A stretch of 64,000 bases of DNA from UBA1672 sp964587815 (GCA_964587815.1 CAZPMH010000001.1:186001-250000), one strand, 5' to 3'; positions 50,845 through 60,220 are shown, numbered from the stretch's first letter. Notes: generated from the sequence alone by a model not told the origin. Made by a program: numbers and translations.

Positions 50845-53628
50845 ATGCGCGCCCAAGGCTCCGCATTACAGAGTGATCCCCAAGACGATTCCGAGCTTGG
50901 CTTAGATGATAAAATGGCCGCCTTTTTAGATAAAGGCCACACCCCGATGATGGCGCAGTTTCATGTTTTAAAACAAGAGCATGCGGATTGTTTGCTATTT
51001 TACCGCATGGGGGATTTTTACGAGCTGTTTTATGAAGATGCCATTATTGCCGCTGATGTTTTGAATATTACGCTAACAAAACGAGGTAAGTCTAACGGCG
51101 ATGATATTCCGATGTGTGGTGTGCCGCATCATTCCTATGAGGCTTATCTTGCGAAACTGATCAAGGCGGGACATAAGGTTGCGATTTGTGAGCAGACCGA
51201 AACGCCTGAGGAAGCGAAAGCGCGTGCCAAGCGCGAGGGGCGCAGTGTTTCAACGGCTTTGGTTAATCGTGCGGCGGTTCGAATTGTTACGCCCGGTACG
51301 TTGACCGAAGATCATTTGCTGGATTCACGGCAAAATAATTATCTGTGCAGTCTTTCTGATATTGGCGGTGTGTGCGGCGCGGCTTGGGTTGATTTGTCCA
51401 CGGGCAGTTTTTCAACGCAGAATGTTGATTATCGCGCGGTTCCGAGTCTGTTGGAGCGTGTTGATCCGAGTGAGGTTTTGCTCAATGATATTGTGAAGGA
51501 TCAATTGTCAGATACGCTGACGCCGTTTTTGGATAAGGTTTCGGTGCATGATACGACCTTGTTTAACAGCGAAAATGCGCACGGTTATCTTAAACGGTTA
51601 TTTGATGTTGATACGCTGGAGAGTTTTGGTGATTTCAGCCGCGCCGAAATTTCTGCGGCAGGTGCGTTGATTGATTATATTTTGCGTACTCAAAAAGGGA
51701 AAACGCCGCATATTCAGCGCCCTGTAAAGATGGCGGCTGATCAAGTCATGGATATTGACGGGGCGACGCGGCGCAATCTGGAATTAACGCGCACGCTGTC
51801 GGGTGATAAAAAAGGCAGCTTCCTTGATGTTTTAGATCACACTGTGACAGGTGCAGGTGCGCGGCTGTTACAGGCCTATGTTTCCGCGCCGTTGGCAAAT
51901 GTCACGGCGATTAATGCGCGGCTTGATCGTGTTGATTGCCTTGCAAAACATGATGATTTGCGTGGCGATTTGCGCGGCCTTTTAAAAGGTGTGCCTGATA
52001 TGCATCGCGCTTTGGCTCGGTTGAGTGTCGGGCGCGGCGGGCCGAAGGATTTGGTCATGATCCGTGACGGGCTGATCAAAACTGAAATCCTGCGTGCGGA
52101 AATTCAGAACAACAAAGATTTGAGTGCGGTTTTTTCAGACACTTTAAATGATCTTCAATATCCGCCGAAACTTGCTGATTTACTTGATCAATTGCGTTTA
52201 GGAATTATTGATGAGCCCGCAACTTTTGTTCGCGATGGCGGGTTTGTGCGCGCGGGCTATTCTGCACCGCTTGATAAGCTGATCAAGCTGAAAACCGGTA
52301 GTAAGGGATTGATCGCTGAATTACAGGGCAAATACCAAAAACTGACGGGTATTGATCGTTTAAAAATTAAGTTTAACAATGTATTGGGCTATTTTGTTGA
52401 AGTGACATCGAAACATGCCGATGCGTTAATGGTTAAGGCTGATGATGATGCTTCTTCTGCATCGAATCCTTTCATCCATAGGCAGACACTGGCGAATGCG
52501 GTGCGGTTTACAACGGCGGAGCTTTCAGAGTTAGAGCGCGATGTTGCCAGCGCAGACGATAAGATTAGCGCATTAGAAGTGCAGATTTTTGATGATTTTG
52601 TCGCGCGGCTTAATGATATGGCGAATGATGTCGGGCGCATTGCTCATGCGGTTGCACAAATTGATGTATTTGCAGGCTTGGCAGATTTGGCAAGAGAGAT
52701 GAATTATACGCGGCCAAGCATAGACGAATCGCGACGTTTCGATATTCAGGGCGGCAGGCACCCTGTTGTTGAAAAAGCGCTTCAAAAACAGGCGCAACCT
52801 TTCGTACCAAATGACTGCAAATTGAACCCTGAACAGCGATTATGGCTTCTAACCGGGCCGAATATGGCGGGTAAGTCGACTTTTCTGCGCCAGAACGCGC
52901 TTATTGCGATTATGGCGCATATCGGGTCATTTGTTCCCGCAGATCGTGCGCATATCGGCCTGATTGATAAATGTTTCAGCCGTGTTGGTGCGTCTGATGA
53001 TTTAGCGCGCGGGCAGTCGACCTTTATGGTGGAGATGGTGGAAACAGCCGCCATTCTTAATCAATCGACTGAGCGTTCACTCGTTATTTTAGATGAGATC
53101 GGGCGCGGGACAGCGACTTATGACGGGTTATCTATCGCCTGGGCGTGTGTTGAGTATCTGCATAATCAGAACAAATGCCGTTCACTTTTTGCTACGCATT
53201 ACCATGAATTGACCGCGCTTGAGGAGCGATTGGATGCCCTATCCTGCCACAGTGTACAGGTTAAGGATTGGGATAATCAGATTATCTTTATGCATAAGGT
53301 TATTAAAGGCAGCGCCAATCGGTCATATGGTGTGCATGTTGCGAAATTGGCGGGGTTACCGCATTCCGTTATCAGGCGAGCGGAAGGCATTTTAGAGCAG
53401 CTTGACGCGCAAAAGAAAAACGCCTCCTCTCCACTGCACATGGATGATCTCCCTCTGTTTTCCGCTGACATTGAAGCGGTTGCCGAGCAGAACGAAACAC
53501 TGGATGACCTTCCCCTTGACGCAGATACGATTCATGCGCTTAGTGATGCTTTAGATGATATACACCCTGATGAATTAAGCCCCAAAGCGGCCTTGGATCT
53601 TCTTTATAAGCTGAAATCAATGATTTAA
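50845..53628 (+). CDS. mutS: DNA mismatch repair protein MutS
   Basis: A 927-residue MutS1. The mismatch-binding Phe-x-Glu is in 'YRMGDFYELFYEDA', the Walker A motif is 'TGPNMAGKSTFLRQ', Walker B 'SLVILDEIGRGTATYDGLSIAWA', and the signature 'SRVGASDDLARGQSTFMVEM' is complete. The C-terminal extension ends in 'LSPKAALDLLYKLKSM', the tetramerisation helix. An N-terminal tail of about 25 residues precedes the mismatch domain. Confidence 0.97.
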   Translation: MRAQGSALQSDPQDDSELGLDDKMAAFLDKGHTPMMAQFHVLKQEHADCLLFYRMGDFYELFYEDAIIAADVLNITLTKRGKSNGDDIPMCGVPHHSYEAYLAKLIKAGHKVAICEQTETPEEAKARAKREGRSVSTALVNRAAVRIVTPGTLTEDHLLDSRQNNYLCSLSDIGGVCGAAWVDLSTGSFSTQNVDYRAVPSLLERVDPSEVLLNDIVKDQLSDTLTPFLDKVSVHDTTLFNSENAHGYLKRLFDVDTLESFGDFSRAEISAAGALIDYILRTQKGKTPHIQRPVKMAADQVMDIDGATRRNLELTRTLSGDKKGSFLDVLDHTVTGAGARLLQAYVSAPLANVTAINARLDRVDCLAKHDDLRGDLRGLLKGVPDMHRALARLSVGRGGPKDLVMIRDGLIKTEILRAEIQNNKDLSAVFSDTLNDLQYPPKLADLLDQLRLGIIDEPATFVRDGGFVRAGYSAPLDKLIKLKTGSKGLIAELQGKYQKLTGIDRLKIKFNNVLGYFVEVTSKHADALMVKADDDASSASNPFIHRQTLANAVRFTTAELSELERDVASADDKISALEVQIFDDFVARLNDMANDVGRIAHAVAQIDVFAGLADLAREMNYTRPSIDESRRFDIQGGRHPVVEKALQKQAQPFVPNDCKLNPEQRLWLLTGPNMAGKSTFLRQNALIAIMAHIGSFVPADRAHIGLIDKCFSRVGASDDLARGQSTFMVEMVETAAILNQSTERSLVILDEIGRGTATYDGLSIAWACVEYLHNQNKCRSLFATHYHELTALEERLDALSCHSVQVKDWDNQIIFMHKVIKGSANRSYGVHVAKLAGLPHSVIRRAEGILEQLDAQKKNASSPLHMDDLPLFSADIEAVAEQNETLDDLPLDADTIHALSDALDDIHPDELSPKAALDLLYKLKSMI

Positions 53629-53732
53629 TTTCATGTTTGTTTAAGGCCTCTCGGGCTTTACTTATGGCGTTCAATACTCTATCACATGTTTTGTTAAGAG
53701 TTAATCGCAAGTAGGTATGGGTTTATTGAGCT

Positions 53733-54797
53733 ATGGTCAATTCTGCAGAACAAACGCTGGAACGTATTGAAACAGATGCCGTTATTATCGGCGCGGGGCC
53801 TTGCGGCCTGTTCACCGTTTTTGAGATGGGCTTACTGGATATGTCATGCCATGTGGTCGATATTCTGGACCGTCCGGGCGGACAATGTGCAGAGTTGTAC
53901 CCTGAAAAACCGATTTATGATATTCCGGCTTATCCTACGATTACAGGGCAAGAGCTAACGGACCGCTTGATGGAGCAGATTGCGCCTTTTAACCCAACGT
54001 TTCATTTTCAGCAGATGGCGGAAAAGGTACAAAAGCTTGATAACGGTAAGTGGGAATTGACCACAGACATCGGCACTGTTTTTGAAACAACCTGCATCAT
54101 CATTGCTGCGGGTGGCGGTAGTTTTATGCCGAAGAAGCCCCCTATTCCGAATATTGATGATTTTGAAGGTACGTCCGTGTTTTATGCCGTTCGTAAAATG
54201 CAGCAGTTTCAGGATAAAGATATCGTCATTGTTGGTGGCGGTGACTCGGCGCTGGATTGGAGTTTGAACCTACAGCCAATTGCGCGGAGTCTAACGCTGA
54301 TCCACCGTCGCGATGCATTTCGCGCTGCACCTGATAGCGTCAGCAAGATGCGCGCACTTGTTGATGAAGGCAAGATGAAGTTTGAGCTGGGGCAAGTGAA
54401 ACAGCTGAATGGTGAGAACCGCCAGCTAAGTTCGATTGAAATTCAAACGCCTGATAAGACGATGAAAGAGATCGATTGTGACACTCTTTTGCCTTTCTTT
54501 GGCTTGACCATGAAGCTCGGTCCGATTGCTGATTTTGGCCTGAATTTGCACCAAAACCTAATTCCTGTTGATACGGAGAAGTTTGAAACGTCGCATGAGG
54601 GCATTTTTGCCGTTGGTGACATTAATTGGTACCCGGGTAAGCTGAAACTGATCCTGTCAGGGTTTCATGAAGCGGCGCTTATGGCACGTCAGGCGTTTAA
54701 ATATTGTCGCCCTGATGCAAAGCTTCGCTTTGAATACACTACGTCCAGTTCTTCTTTGCAGGAGAAATTAGGCGTAGATGATGATAAGGCGGCATAG
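53733..54797 (+). CDS. Ferredoxin-NADP reductase, thioredoxin-reductase-like
   Basis: A 354-residue flavoprotein with 'VIIGAGPCGLFTVFEMGLLDMSCHVVDILDRPGGQCAELYPEKPIYDIPAYP' (FAD), 'VIVGGGDSALDWSLNLQPIARSLTLIHRRDAFRA' (NADPH) and 'GIFAVGDINWYPGKLKLILSGFHEAALMARQAF'. No redox-active C-x2-C lies between the domains, so it is the ferredoxin/flavodoxin NADP oxidoreductase of the TrxR-like class rather than thioredoxin reductase. It could reduce the ferredoxin encoded at 55889. Confidence 0.92.
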   Translation: MVNSAEQTLERIETDAVIIGAGPCGLFTVFEMGLLDMSCHVVDILDRPGGQCAELYPEKPIYDIPAYPTITGQELTDRLMEQIAPFNPTFHFQQMAEKVQKLDNGKWELTTDIGTVFETTCIIIAAGGGSFMPKKPPIPNIDDFEGTSVFYAVRKMQQFQDKDIVIVGGGDSALDWSLNLQPIARSLTLIHRRDAFRAAPDSVSKMRALVDEGKMKFELGQVKQLNGENRQLSSIEIQTPDKTMKEIDCDTLLPFFGLTMKLGPIADFGLNLHQNLIPVDTEKFETSHEGIFAVGDINWYPGKLKLILSGFHEAALMARQAFKYCRPDAKLRFEYTTSSSSLQEKLGVDDDKAA

Positions 54798-54817
54798 TCT
54801 CCTACGCCACCTTTTTT
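54786..54817 (+). terminator. Probable terminator of the ferredoxin reductase gene
   Basis: AAGGCGGC and GCCACCTT form a stem with one C-A mismatch around a 12-base loop, followed by TTTT. The stem includes the last codons and the stop. Confidence 0.5.
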
Positions 54818-54841
54818 CGATTCACATCGTTTTGTTTTTAT

Positions 54842-55843
54842 CTATTCCGTGATGCCTTCAAAGAGTGGGCTGGAGATATAGCGTTCCGCGAACGACGGAA
54901 TGATCACAACGATTTGTTTTCCTTTGTTTTCAGGCATTTGTGCGGCTACCTTCGCAGCGGCAAATGCGGCGCCTGATGAAATTCCGCATGGTATGCCCTC
55001 TAAACGCGCGACCTCGCGGGCGGTTTGCATTGTCGTATCGCTGTCAATTTTGATAACTTTATCAATTAAATCTGTTTCCAGAATTGACGGCAAAAAGCCT
55101 GCACCGATGCCCTGAATTTTATGCGGTCCTGGTTGACCACCTGAAATGACAGGGCTTTCTTCGGGTTCAACGGCATAGGTCTGGAAGCTTGGCTTTTTGG
55201 CTTTAAGCACCTGAGAGGTTCCTGTTAATGTTCCACCTGTTCCAACACCCGCGATCAGGATGTCTGCGCCGCCGTTTGTGTCTTCCCAAATTTCCAACGC
55301 GGTGGTTTCGCGGTGAATCTGCGGGTTTGCAGGGTTATCGAATTGGCCCGGCGAGAAAGAATCTTTATGCTCATTCAATAATTCTTCGGCTTTTTGGATT
55401 GCGCCGCTCATGCCCTTTTCCTTTGGTGTCAAGACGACCTCCGCACCATAGAATTTCAACATTTTACGGCGTTCGATGGACATGCTTTCGGGCATGGTCA
55501 GGATGAGTTTGTAGCCTTTGCTGGCCGCGACGAAAGCCAAGGCGATGCCTGTGTTACCTGATGTCGGCTCGATCAGAACGGTTTTACCGGGTTTGATTTT
55601 GCCTGAACGCTCAGCATCTTCGATCATGGCAAAGCCGATACGGTCTTTAACGGAGGCGATGGGATTGAAGAATTCCAGCTTGGCCAGAATTTCTGCCTCT
55701 AAACCGTATTTTTCGGTGAAGCGCGGTACACGCACCAAAGGCGTTGCGCCGATCGTGTCTAAAATGCTGTCATAGACGTGGCCGCGCGCTTCGGCGTTCG
55801 GTTTTAAGGCTTCATTTTCATTTTTCAGTGCGGCAAAACTCAT
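54842..55843 (-). CDS. cysK: Cysteine synthase A (O-acetylserine sulfhydrylase)
   Basis: 333 residues of PLP fold-type II. The PLP-lysine is K66 in 'NPIASVKDRIGFAMIEDAE', the phosphate/substrate loop 'PTSGNTGIALAFVAA', and the glycine loop 'GVGTGGTLTG'. The C-terminal 'CGISSGAAFAAA' is typical. It makes cysteine from O-acetylserine and sulfide. An N-terminal extension of about 20 residues precedes the catalytic domain. Confidence 0.95.
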   Translation of the reverse strand: MSFAALKNENEALKPNAEARGHVYDSILDTIGATPLVRVPRFTEKYGLEAEILAKLEFFNPIASVKDRIGFAMIEDAERSGKIKPGKTVLIEPTSGNTGIALAFVAASKGYKLILTMPESMSIERRKMLKFYGAEVVLTPKEKGMSGAIQKAEELLNEHKDSFSPGQFDNPANPQIHRETTALEIWEDTNGGADILIAGVGTGGTLTGTSQVLKAKKPSFQTYAVEPEESPVISGGQPGPHKIQGIGAGFLPSILETDLIDKVIKIDSDTTMQTAREVARLEGIPCGISSGAAFAAAKVAAQMPENKGKQIVVIIPSFAERYISSPLFEGITE

Positions 55844-55888
55844 GTTTTTTCTCCTTTAATTCAAAGTATCTTTTAAAAAATTTGCGAT

Positions 55889-56227
55889 CTAATCGCCTTC
55901 TCCCGGTTCGGGGCTGAAATCTGTTTCGAACTTGTTTTCTTTGTCCTTCATCTCTTCAGCTTCGGGTAATGCGTCTTTCTGTTCTGTTATATTCGGCCAT
56001 TTTTCAGAATAGTCACGATTTAATTCCAACCATTTTTCGGCGTTTTCGTCCGTGTCGGGCAAAATGGCCTCGATCGGGCACTCAGGCTCACAGACGCCAC
56101 AATCAATGCATTCGTCGGGGTGGATCACAAGCATGTTTTCGCCTTCGTAGAAACAATCAACGGGGCAAACTTCCACGCAATCGGTATATTTACATCGGAT
56201 ACAAACGTCCGTGACGACAAAAGTCAT
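55889..56227 (-). CDS. fdxA: Seven-iron ferredoxin (FdxA type)
   Basis: 112 residues with 'CIRCKYTDCVEVCPVDCFYEGENMLVIHPDECIDCGVCEPECPIEAI', the layout of FdxA ferredoxins with one [3Fe-4S] and one [4Fe-4S] cluster, followed by the usual C-terminal extension. An acidic tail of about 20 residues closes it. It is an electron carrier and may pair with the reductase at 53733. It lies about 45 bases downstream of cysK's start region on the same strand, so cotranscription with cysK is possible. Confidence 0.94.
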   Translation of the reverse strand: MTFVVTDVCIRCKYTDCVEVCPVDCFYEGENMLVIHPDECIDCGVCEPECPIEAILPDTDENAEKWLELNRDYSEKWPNITEQKDALPEAEEMKDKENKFETDFSPEPGEGD

Positions 56228-56269
56228 TCTTTATAACTCCAAGAACAGTTGAACTTTATTGAGGATCAC

Positions 56270-56308
56270 ATTAAAGGCAAAGCCGCCTCAGCGCAACGCT
56301 GTTTCGGC
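56270..56308 (-). terminator. Hairpin between the TerB-like genes and fdxA
   Basis: On the minus strand CAGCG-TTG-CGCTG forms a tight hairpin, flanked by pairing GCC and GGC, then GGCTTTGCCTTT. It may terminate the TerB-like operon or structure the fdxA leader. The T-run is short. Confidence 0.4.
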
Positions 56309-56352
56309 GTAAGAATAAGGGTTTTCTTAGGTTTTATGAGGGGCTATACAAA

Positions 56353-56847
56353 CTAATCGTCGTTGCTGCGGCTGCCGAGGAAATTTCGGCTGAATGATGA
56401 AATCATTTCTTTTAAACCGCTACTTTTTCCAGACTTAGCTGCGCTTATATTTGCAAAAGTCGGCTCTTCTTCGAATTCCAAGCCTACAGTTCCGATCAAC
56501 TCATCAACTTTTGTATCCTTAAAGTGCGCTTGATACAGTTTGATCATGACGCTTTGCTCTTCTGAGCCGAAATCGCCATCAACCCAGACGAGGTCACGGG
56601 CGAATTCGAAGAATTCAATGCGATCGCTTTGGCTGGTTATGCCTCGGAACATTTCTTCTGCGTCTTTCGGCACGTGGATATCATCTTTTAAAATGGCGGT
56701 CTGTGCATCAGAAAATTTAATATCTTCAAGTACATGCGCCATGAAGGCGATTTCTTCTTCCGTGACGATATTATCCGCATGAGCAATCGCGAATAACGTT
56801 CTCCACATGTGAAACCTGCTTTTTGGAACGCCTGCTTCTTCTGTCAT
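56353..56847 (-). CDS. TerB-like domain protein (second of pair)
   Basis: 164 residues. The N-terminal two thirds follow the TerB/tellurite-resistance helical fold ('FHMWRTLFAIAHADNIVTEEEIAFMAHVLEDIKFSDAQTAILKDDI...DRIEFFEFARDLVWVDGDFGSEEQSVMIKL'), with acidic residues in the two metal-site positions (HADN..EEE, VDGDF..EE). The C-terminal 40 residues are a Ser/Lys-rich tail. It overlaps the upstream gene by four bases and is its paralogue. TerB-like proteins bind metal and act in stress systems; the exact role is unknown. Confidence 0.82.
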   Translation of the reverse strand: MTEEAGVPKSRFHMWRTLFAIAHADNIVTEEEIAFMAHVLEDIKFSDAQTAILKDDIHVPKDAEEMFRGITSQSDRIEFFEFARDLVWVDGDFGSEEQSVMIKLYQAHFKDTKVDELIGTVGLEFEEEPTFANISAAKSGKSSGLKEMISSFSRNFLGSRSNDD

Positions 56848-57326
56848 ATGTCCTTGCCTTTGTAGAATGCTTCCATGTGATTTGACACAATCTGCATTAG
56901 TCCGTCTTGGTGTGGTGCATCTTGATCATGCCCCTTTATCATAATGGGTTTACGCTCTACCCAACGCAACTCATTTTGATACCTTTTTACATCTTGCCCC
57001 AAACTATCTACGATTTGGTTAATGGCCTTTAATTCTAATTCGTGCAGGAAATTGTCGCACCACACAATTGCGCGCGCCATTACGAAAAACTGGCGGATGT
57101 TTTTTTCTTCTTCAATTTTTTTAAACAAAGAAACGACACCAGCTTTTTCTTTTAAATCGTTGTTTATTATGTCTTTTTGCTCGTTAGAGAATGAGAATGT
57201 GTCCATTATTCTTTCGACGTAACGGCGCTCATCATCAGAGAATTCTCCATCGACATGGACAAGCGCGAAAACGGCGCGCCATAAACGAAATACATCTTCT
57301 TCCGGTGGATCGAACTGGTATGTCAT
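56844..57326 (-). CDS. TerB-like domain protein (first of pair)
   Basis: 160 residues with the same layout as its downstream partner: 'VFRLWRAVFALVHVDGEFSDDERRYVERIMDTFSFSNEQKDIINNDL' and 'IRQFFVMARAIVWCDNFLHELELKAINQIVD'. 'HVDGEFSDDE' is the typical metal-site loop of TerB; the second site is changed to CDNFLHELE. The two genes are a tandem duplication, with the ATG of the second inside the stop of the first. No other ter genes are present. Confidence 0.82.
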   Translation of the reverse strand: MTYQFDPPEEDVFRLWRAVFALVHVDGEFSDDERRYVERIMDTFSFSNEQKDIINNDLKEKAGVVSLFKKIEEEKNIRQFFVMARAIVWCDNFLHELELKAINQIVDSLGQDVKRYQNELRWVERKPIMIKGHDQDAPHQDGLMQIVSNHMEAFYKGKDI

Positions 57327-57407
57327 ATTTTTTTCTTCCCTGCTTTTGTTTTATTTGACCATAGATCGCGTGAATGTGACAAGCATGAAGTGCTCTTGCA
57401 CTAAAAT

Positions 57408-57422
57408 GTTCTTGATTTGTTC
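57408..57422 (+). promoter_or_regulatory. LexA (SOS) box upstream of dinB
   Basis: GTTC-N7-GTTC, the exact direct-repeat operator of alphaproteobacterial LexA. It lies 44-58 bases before the dinB start codon, in the promoter region. Confidence 0.8.
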
Positions 57423-57465
57423 TTTTTGTGGGCGTATATTCTAAATCCTATCAGGAGCAAGGAAT

Positions 57466-58755
57466 ATGAGACGTGAACCGGGCATAAAATGGTTGTTTAT
57501 GGATTTGAACAGCTATTTCGCGAGTGTCGAGCAACAAGAGCAACCGCATTTGCGCGGCAAGCCTGTGGCGGTGGTGCCGATGGAAACGGAACATACATGT
57601 GCGATCGCTGCCAGCTATGAGGCGAAAGCCTATGGCATTAAGACGGGGACGATTATTCGGGATGCGCGGCGCATGTGCCCTCATCTGCTTTGCACGCTTG
57701 CGCGGCATGATGTTTATGTGCGTTATCACCATTTGATTTTAGAAGAAGTGATCAAGCACACACCGATTAATAAAGTTTGGTCGATTGATGAACTTTCCAG
57801 TCGCCTGCCGCCAAGCAAACGTAATATCGATGATGCGGCTACGATTGCGCAGAATATCAAGCGCGGGTTATGGGAGCATGTTGGCGAGGCGATTAATTGT
57901 TCGATCGGTATTGCGCCGAACTCATTCCTCGCCAAGGTCGCGGGTGAGATGAAGAAACCTGACGGGCTTGTGGTTTTGACGCAGGAGGATTTGCCGGGTC
58001 CTTTGCTTGATTTGAAGCTGACTGATTTGCCTGGGATCGGTAAGAACATGGAAAAACGGCTGTACCGCGCCAATATCACCACGATGGATGCGCTATGGCG
58101 GCTTTCACCCAAACATATGCGGCGCATTTGGGGCGCGGTTCAGGGGGAGCGGTTTTGGTATATGCTTCATGGTTATGATGTTGAGCCGCCCGCGACGGAG
58201 ACCTCAATGGTGGGGCATAGCCGCGTTCTTGACCCTGATTTGCGCCTGCCGCATAAGGCGCGGATGATTGCCCGAAAACTGGCTTTCCGCGCGGCGCAAC
58301 GATTGTGCGGCAAGGGGTTCTTGGCACGGCGGATACGGCTTTCTGCGCGCACGCCCTACGGTTTGAAATGGTCGAAGGATTTGGCTATTCCGCCGACGGA
58401 TACTGCGCTGACATTGTTGGATCACTTGGCTTATCTATGGGATCAGCTTATGGATGATTTGACGCAGGCGCATTCGCCGGAATATGGCCGGATGAAACTT
58501 AAATCGGTTTCTGTGATTTACAGTGATTTGATCGCGCCGCATTTGGCGACGGATGATTTGTTGTCCTTTCACGATGCAAAAGCTCAAGAAAAACAGTCGA
58601 AGCACAAGGGCTTGCAAGATGCGATTACCACGCTTCAACATAAATATCAGAAAGATATTGTCTCGTTCGGCATTACGCCGAAGACCTCAGCGGGCTATGT
58701 GGGCACGAAGATTGCGTTTTCTCGCGTGCCTGAAAAGGAGGAGTTCTGGCAATAA
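57466..58755 (+). CDS. dinB: Y-family DNA polymerase (DinB/Pol IV-like)
   Basis: 429 residues. The catalytic acidic residues are D13 ('FMDLNSYFASVEQ') and D108-E109 ('VWSIDEL'). 'AASYEAKAYGIKTGT', 'NCSIGIAPNSFLAKVAGEMKKPDGL' and the helix-hairpin-helix 'LTDLPGIGKNMEKRLYRANI' are typical of Y-family polymerases. It performs translesion synthesis. The C-terminal little-finger domain is longer than in E. coli Pol IV (351 residues) and the Asn at D-L-N (usually D-M-D) marks an atypical subgroup. AGGAGCAAGGA precedes the ATG. A LexA box upstream indicates SOS control. A Pol IV versus UmuC-like label is not fully settled by eye. Confidence 0.9.
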   Translation: MRREPGIKWLFMDLNSYFASVEQQEQPHLRGKPVAVVPMETEHTCAIAASYEAKAYGIKTGTIIRDARRMCPHLLCTLARHDVYVRYHHLILEEVIKHTPINKVWSIDELSSRLPPSKRNIDDAATIAQNIKRGLWEHVGEAINCSIGIAPNSFLAKVAGEMKKPDGLVVLTQEDLPGPLLDLKLTDLPGIGKNMEKRLYRANITTMDALWRLSPKHMRRIWGAVQGERFWYMLHGYDVEPPATETSMVGHSRVLDPDLRLPHKARMIARKLAFRAAQRLCGKGFLARRIRLSARTPYGLKWSKDLAIPPTDTALTLLDHLAYLWDQLMDDLTQAHSPEYGRMKLKSVSVIYSDLIAPHLATDDLLSFHDAKAQEKQSKHKGLQDAITTLQHKYQKDIVSFGITPKTSAGYVGTKIAFSRVPEKEEFWQ

Positions 58756-58828
58756 AGCTATTCAACGCGAGCATATACCTCTTCGTTTTTAATTGCCCTA
58801 CTCTGCGGTTTTTGATAAGACCCTTGAT

Positions 58829-60220
58829 ATGAAAAAGGATGTTTTACACATTATCGGCGCAGGATTGGCGGGCAGTGAAGCGGCATGGCAGGCGGCCAAT
58901 ATGGGCGTGGATGTGATTTTGCATGAAATGCGCCCTGAACGGCAGACGCCTGCGCATAAAACGCAGCATTGTGCGGAATTGGTGTGTTCGAATTCCTTCC
59001 GATCTGATGATGCGCAGTATAATGCGGTTGGTTTGTTGCATGAAGAAATGCGGCGCATGAATTCCCTGATTATGCGCGAGGGCGATAAGGCCGCTGTTCC
59101 CGCCGGCGGCGCTTTGGCGGTTGATCGTGATATCTTCTCAAGTAATGTGACTGAGGCGTTGCAGGCGCATCCACGTATTACTTTGGAGCGTGGTGAGATT
59201 GCAGGATTACCGCCCGAAGAGTGGAAGCATGTGATCATTGCAACGGGGCCTTTGACTTCAGATGCGTTGGCGCGTGATATTCAAGCGATGACGGGTGAAG
59301 ACGCGCTTGCGTTTTTTGATGCACTCGCGCCGATTGTGCATTTGGACAGCATTGATATGGATCAAGCGTGGTTTCAATCGCGTTATGATAAGGCTGGCCC
59401 TGCAGGAACGGGGAAAGACTATCTCAACTGCCCGATGAATAAGGCGCAGTATGAGGCATTTATTGATGCCTTAGTCAGTGCGGAATATGGCGAGTTTAAA
59501 GAGTGGGAGAAGGACACGCCCTATTTTGAAGGGTGCATGCCAATTGAGGTGATGGCGGAGCGCGGCGTTGAAACGTTGCGCTTTGGGCCGATGAAACCTG
59601 TTGGTTTAACCAACCCGCACAGCGACGAGAAGCCCTACGCCGTTGTGCAGTTGCGGCAGGATAATGCGCTTGGCACGCTGTATAACATTGTCGGGTTTCA
59701 AACCAAGATGAAATATGGTGAACAGGTTCGCGTGTTTCGCATGATTCCCGGATTAGAGACTGCAGAATTTGCGCGACTGGGCGGTATGCATCGCAACACA
59801 TTTTTGAACTCCCCTATATTGCTGGACAATATGCTGCGCTTAAAGAAGATGCCGCGCATTCGTTTTGCAGGGCAGATCACAGGATGTGAAGGGTATGTTG
59901 AGAGCGCATCTGTCGGCTTAATGGCCGGGCGCTTTGCTGCAGCGGAGATATTAAACCAAGAGCCTGAAAGGCCGCCCGAAACGACAGCCCTTGGTGCTTT
60001 GCTGCATCATGTTACAGGTGGCGCAAACCCTGAGACATTTCAGCCGATGAATATTAATTTCGGCCTCTTCCCCTTGCCGCCCGATGAAATGTTGCGCCCC
60101 GTGCAAGAGAATGGTAAGCGCAAGAAATTAAAGGGCAAAGACAGGAAAAAAGTTTATAGTGATATTGCGCTGCGTGATCTTGATAAATGGATTAACGCCG
60201 ATGATACGATTGCGGCGTAA
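58829..60220 (+). CDS. trmFO: tRNA m5U54 methyltransferase TrmFO (folate/FAD-dependent)
   Basis: 463 residues from the ATG at 58829. 'LHIIGAGLAGSEAAWQAANMGVDVILHEMRPERQTPAHKT' binds FAD, 'CAELVCSNSFRSDD' and 'LLHEEMRRMNSLIMREGD' are TrmFO signatures, and 'YLNCPMNKAQYEAFIDAL', 'FEGCMPIEVMAERG' with the catalytic Cys, and 'RFAGQITGCEGYVESASVGLMAGRFAA' complete it. The frame extends 12 codons upstream to TTG, but that start removes the usual N-terminus. The 3' end overlaps the lipoprotein hydrolase gene by 20 bases. Confidence 0.95.
   Translation: MKKDVLHIIGAGLAGSEAAWQAANMGVDVILHEMRPERQTPAHKTQHCAELVCSNSFRSDDAQYNAVGLLHEEMRRMNSLIMREGDKAAVPAGGALAVDRDIFSSNVTEALQAHPRITLERGEIAGLPPEEWKHVIIATGPLTSDALARDIQAMTGEDALAFFDALAPIVHLDSIDMDQAWFQSRYDKAGPAGTGKDYLNCPMNKAQYEAFIDALVSAEYGEFKEWEKDTPYFEGCMPIEVMAERGVETLRFGPMKPVGLTNPHSDEKPYAVVQLRQDNALGTLYNIVGFQTKMKYGEQVRVFRMIPGLETAEFARLGGMHRNTFLNSPILLDNMLRLKKMPRIRFAGQITGCEGYVESASVGLMAGRFAAAEILNQEPERPPETTALGALLHHVTGGANPETFQPMNINFGLFPLPPDEMLRPVQENGKRKKLKGKDRKKVYSDIALRDLDKWINADDTIAA

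Noticed and set aside
53629..53732. Stem-like sequence after mutS (AAGGCC...GGGCTT)
   Set aside because: Pairing is interrupted and no T-run follows, so it is not called a terminator.
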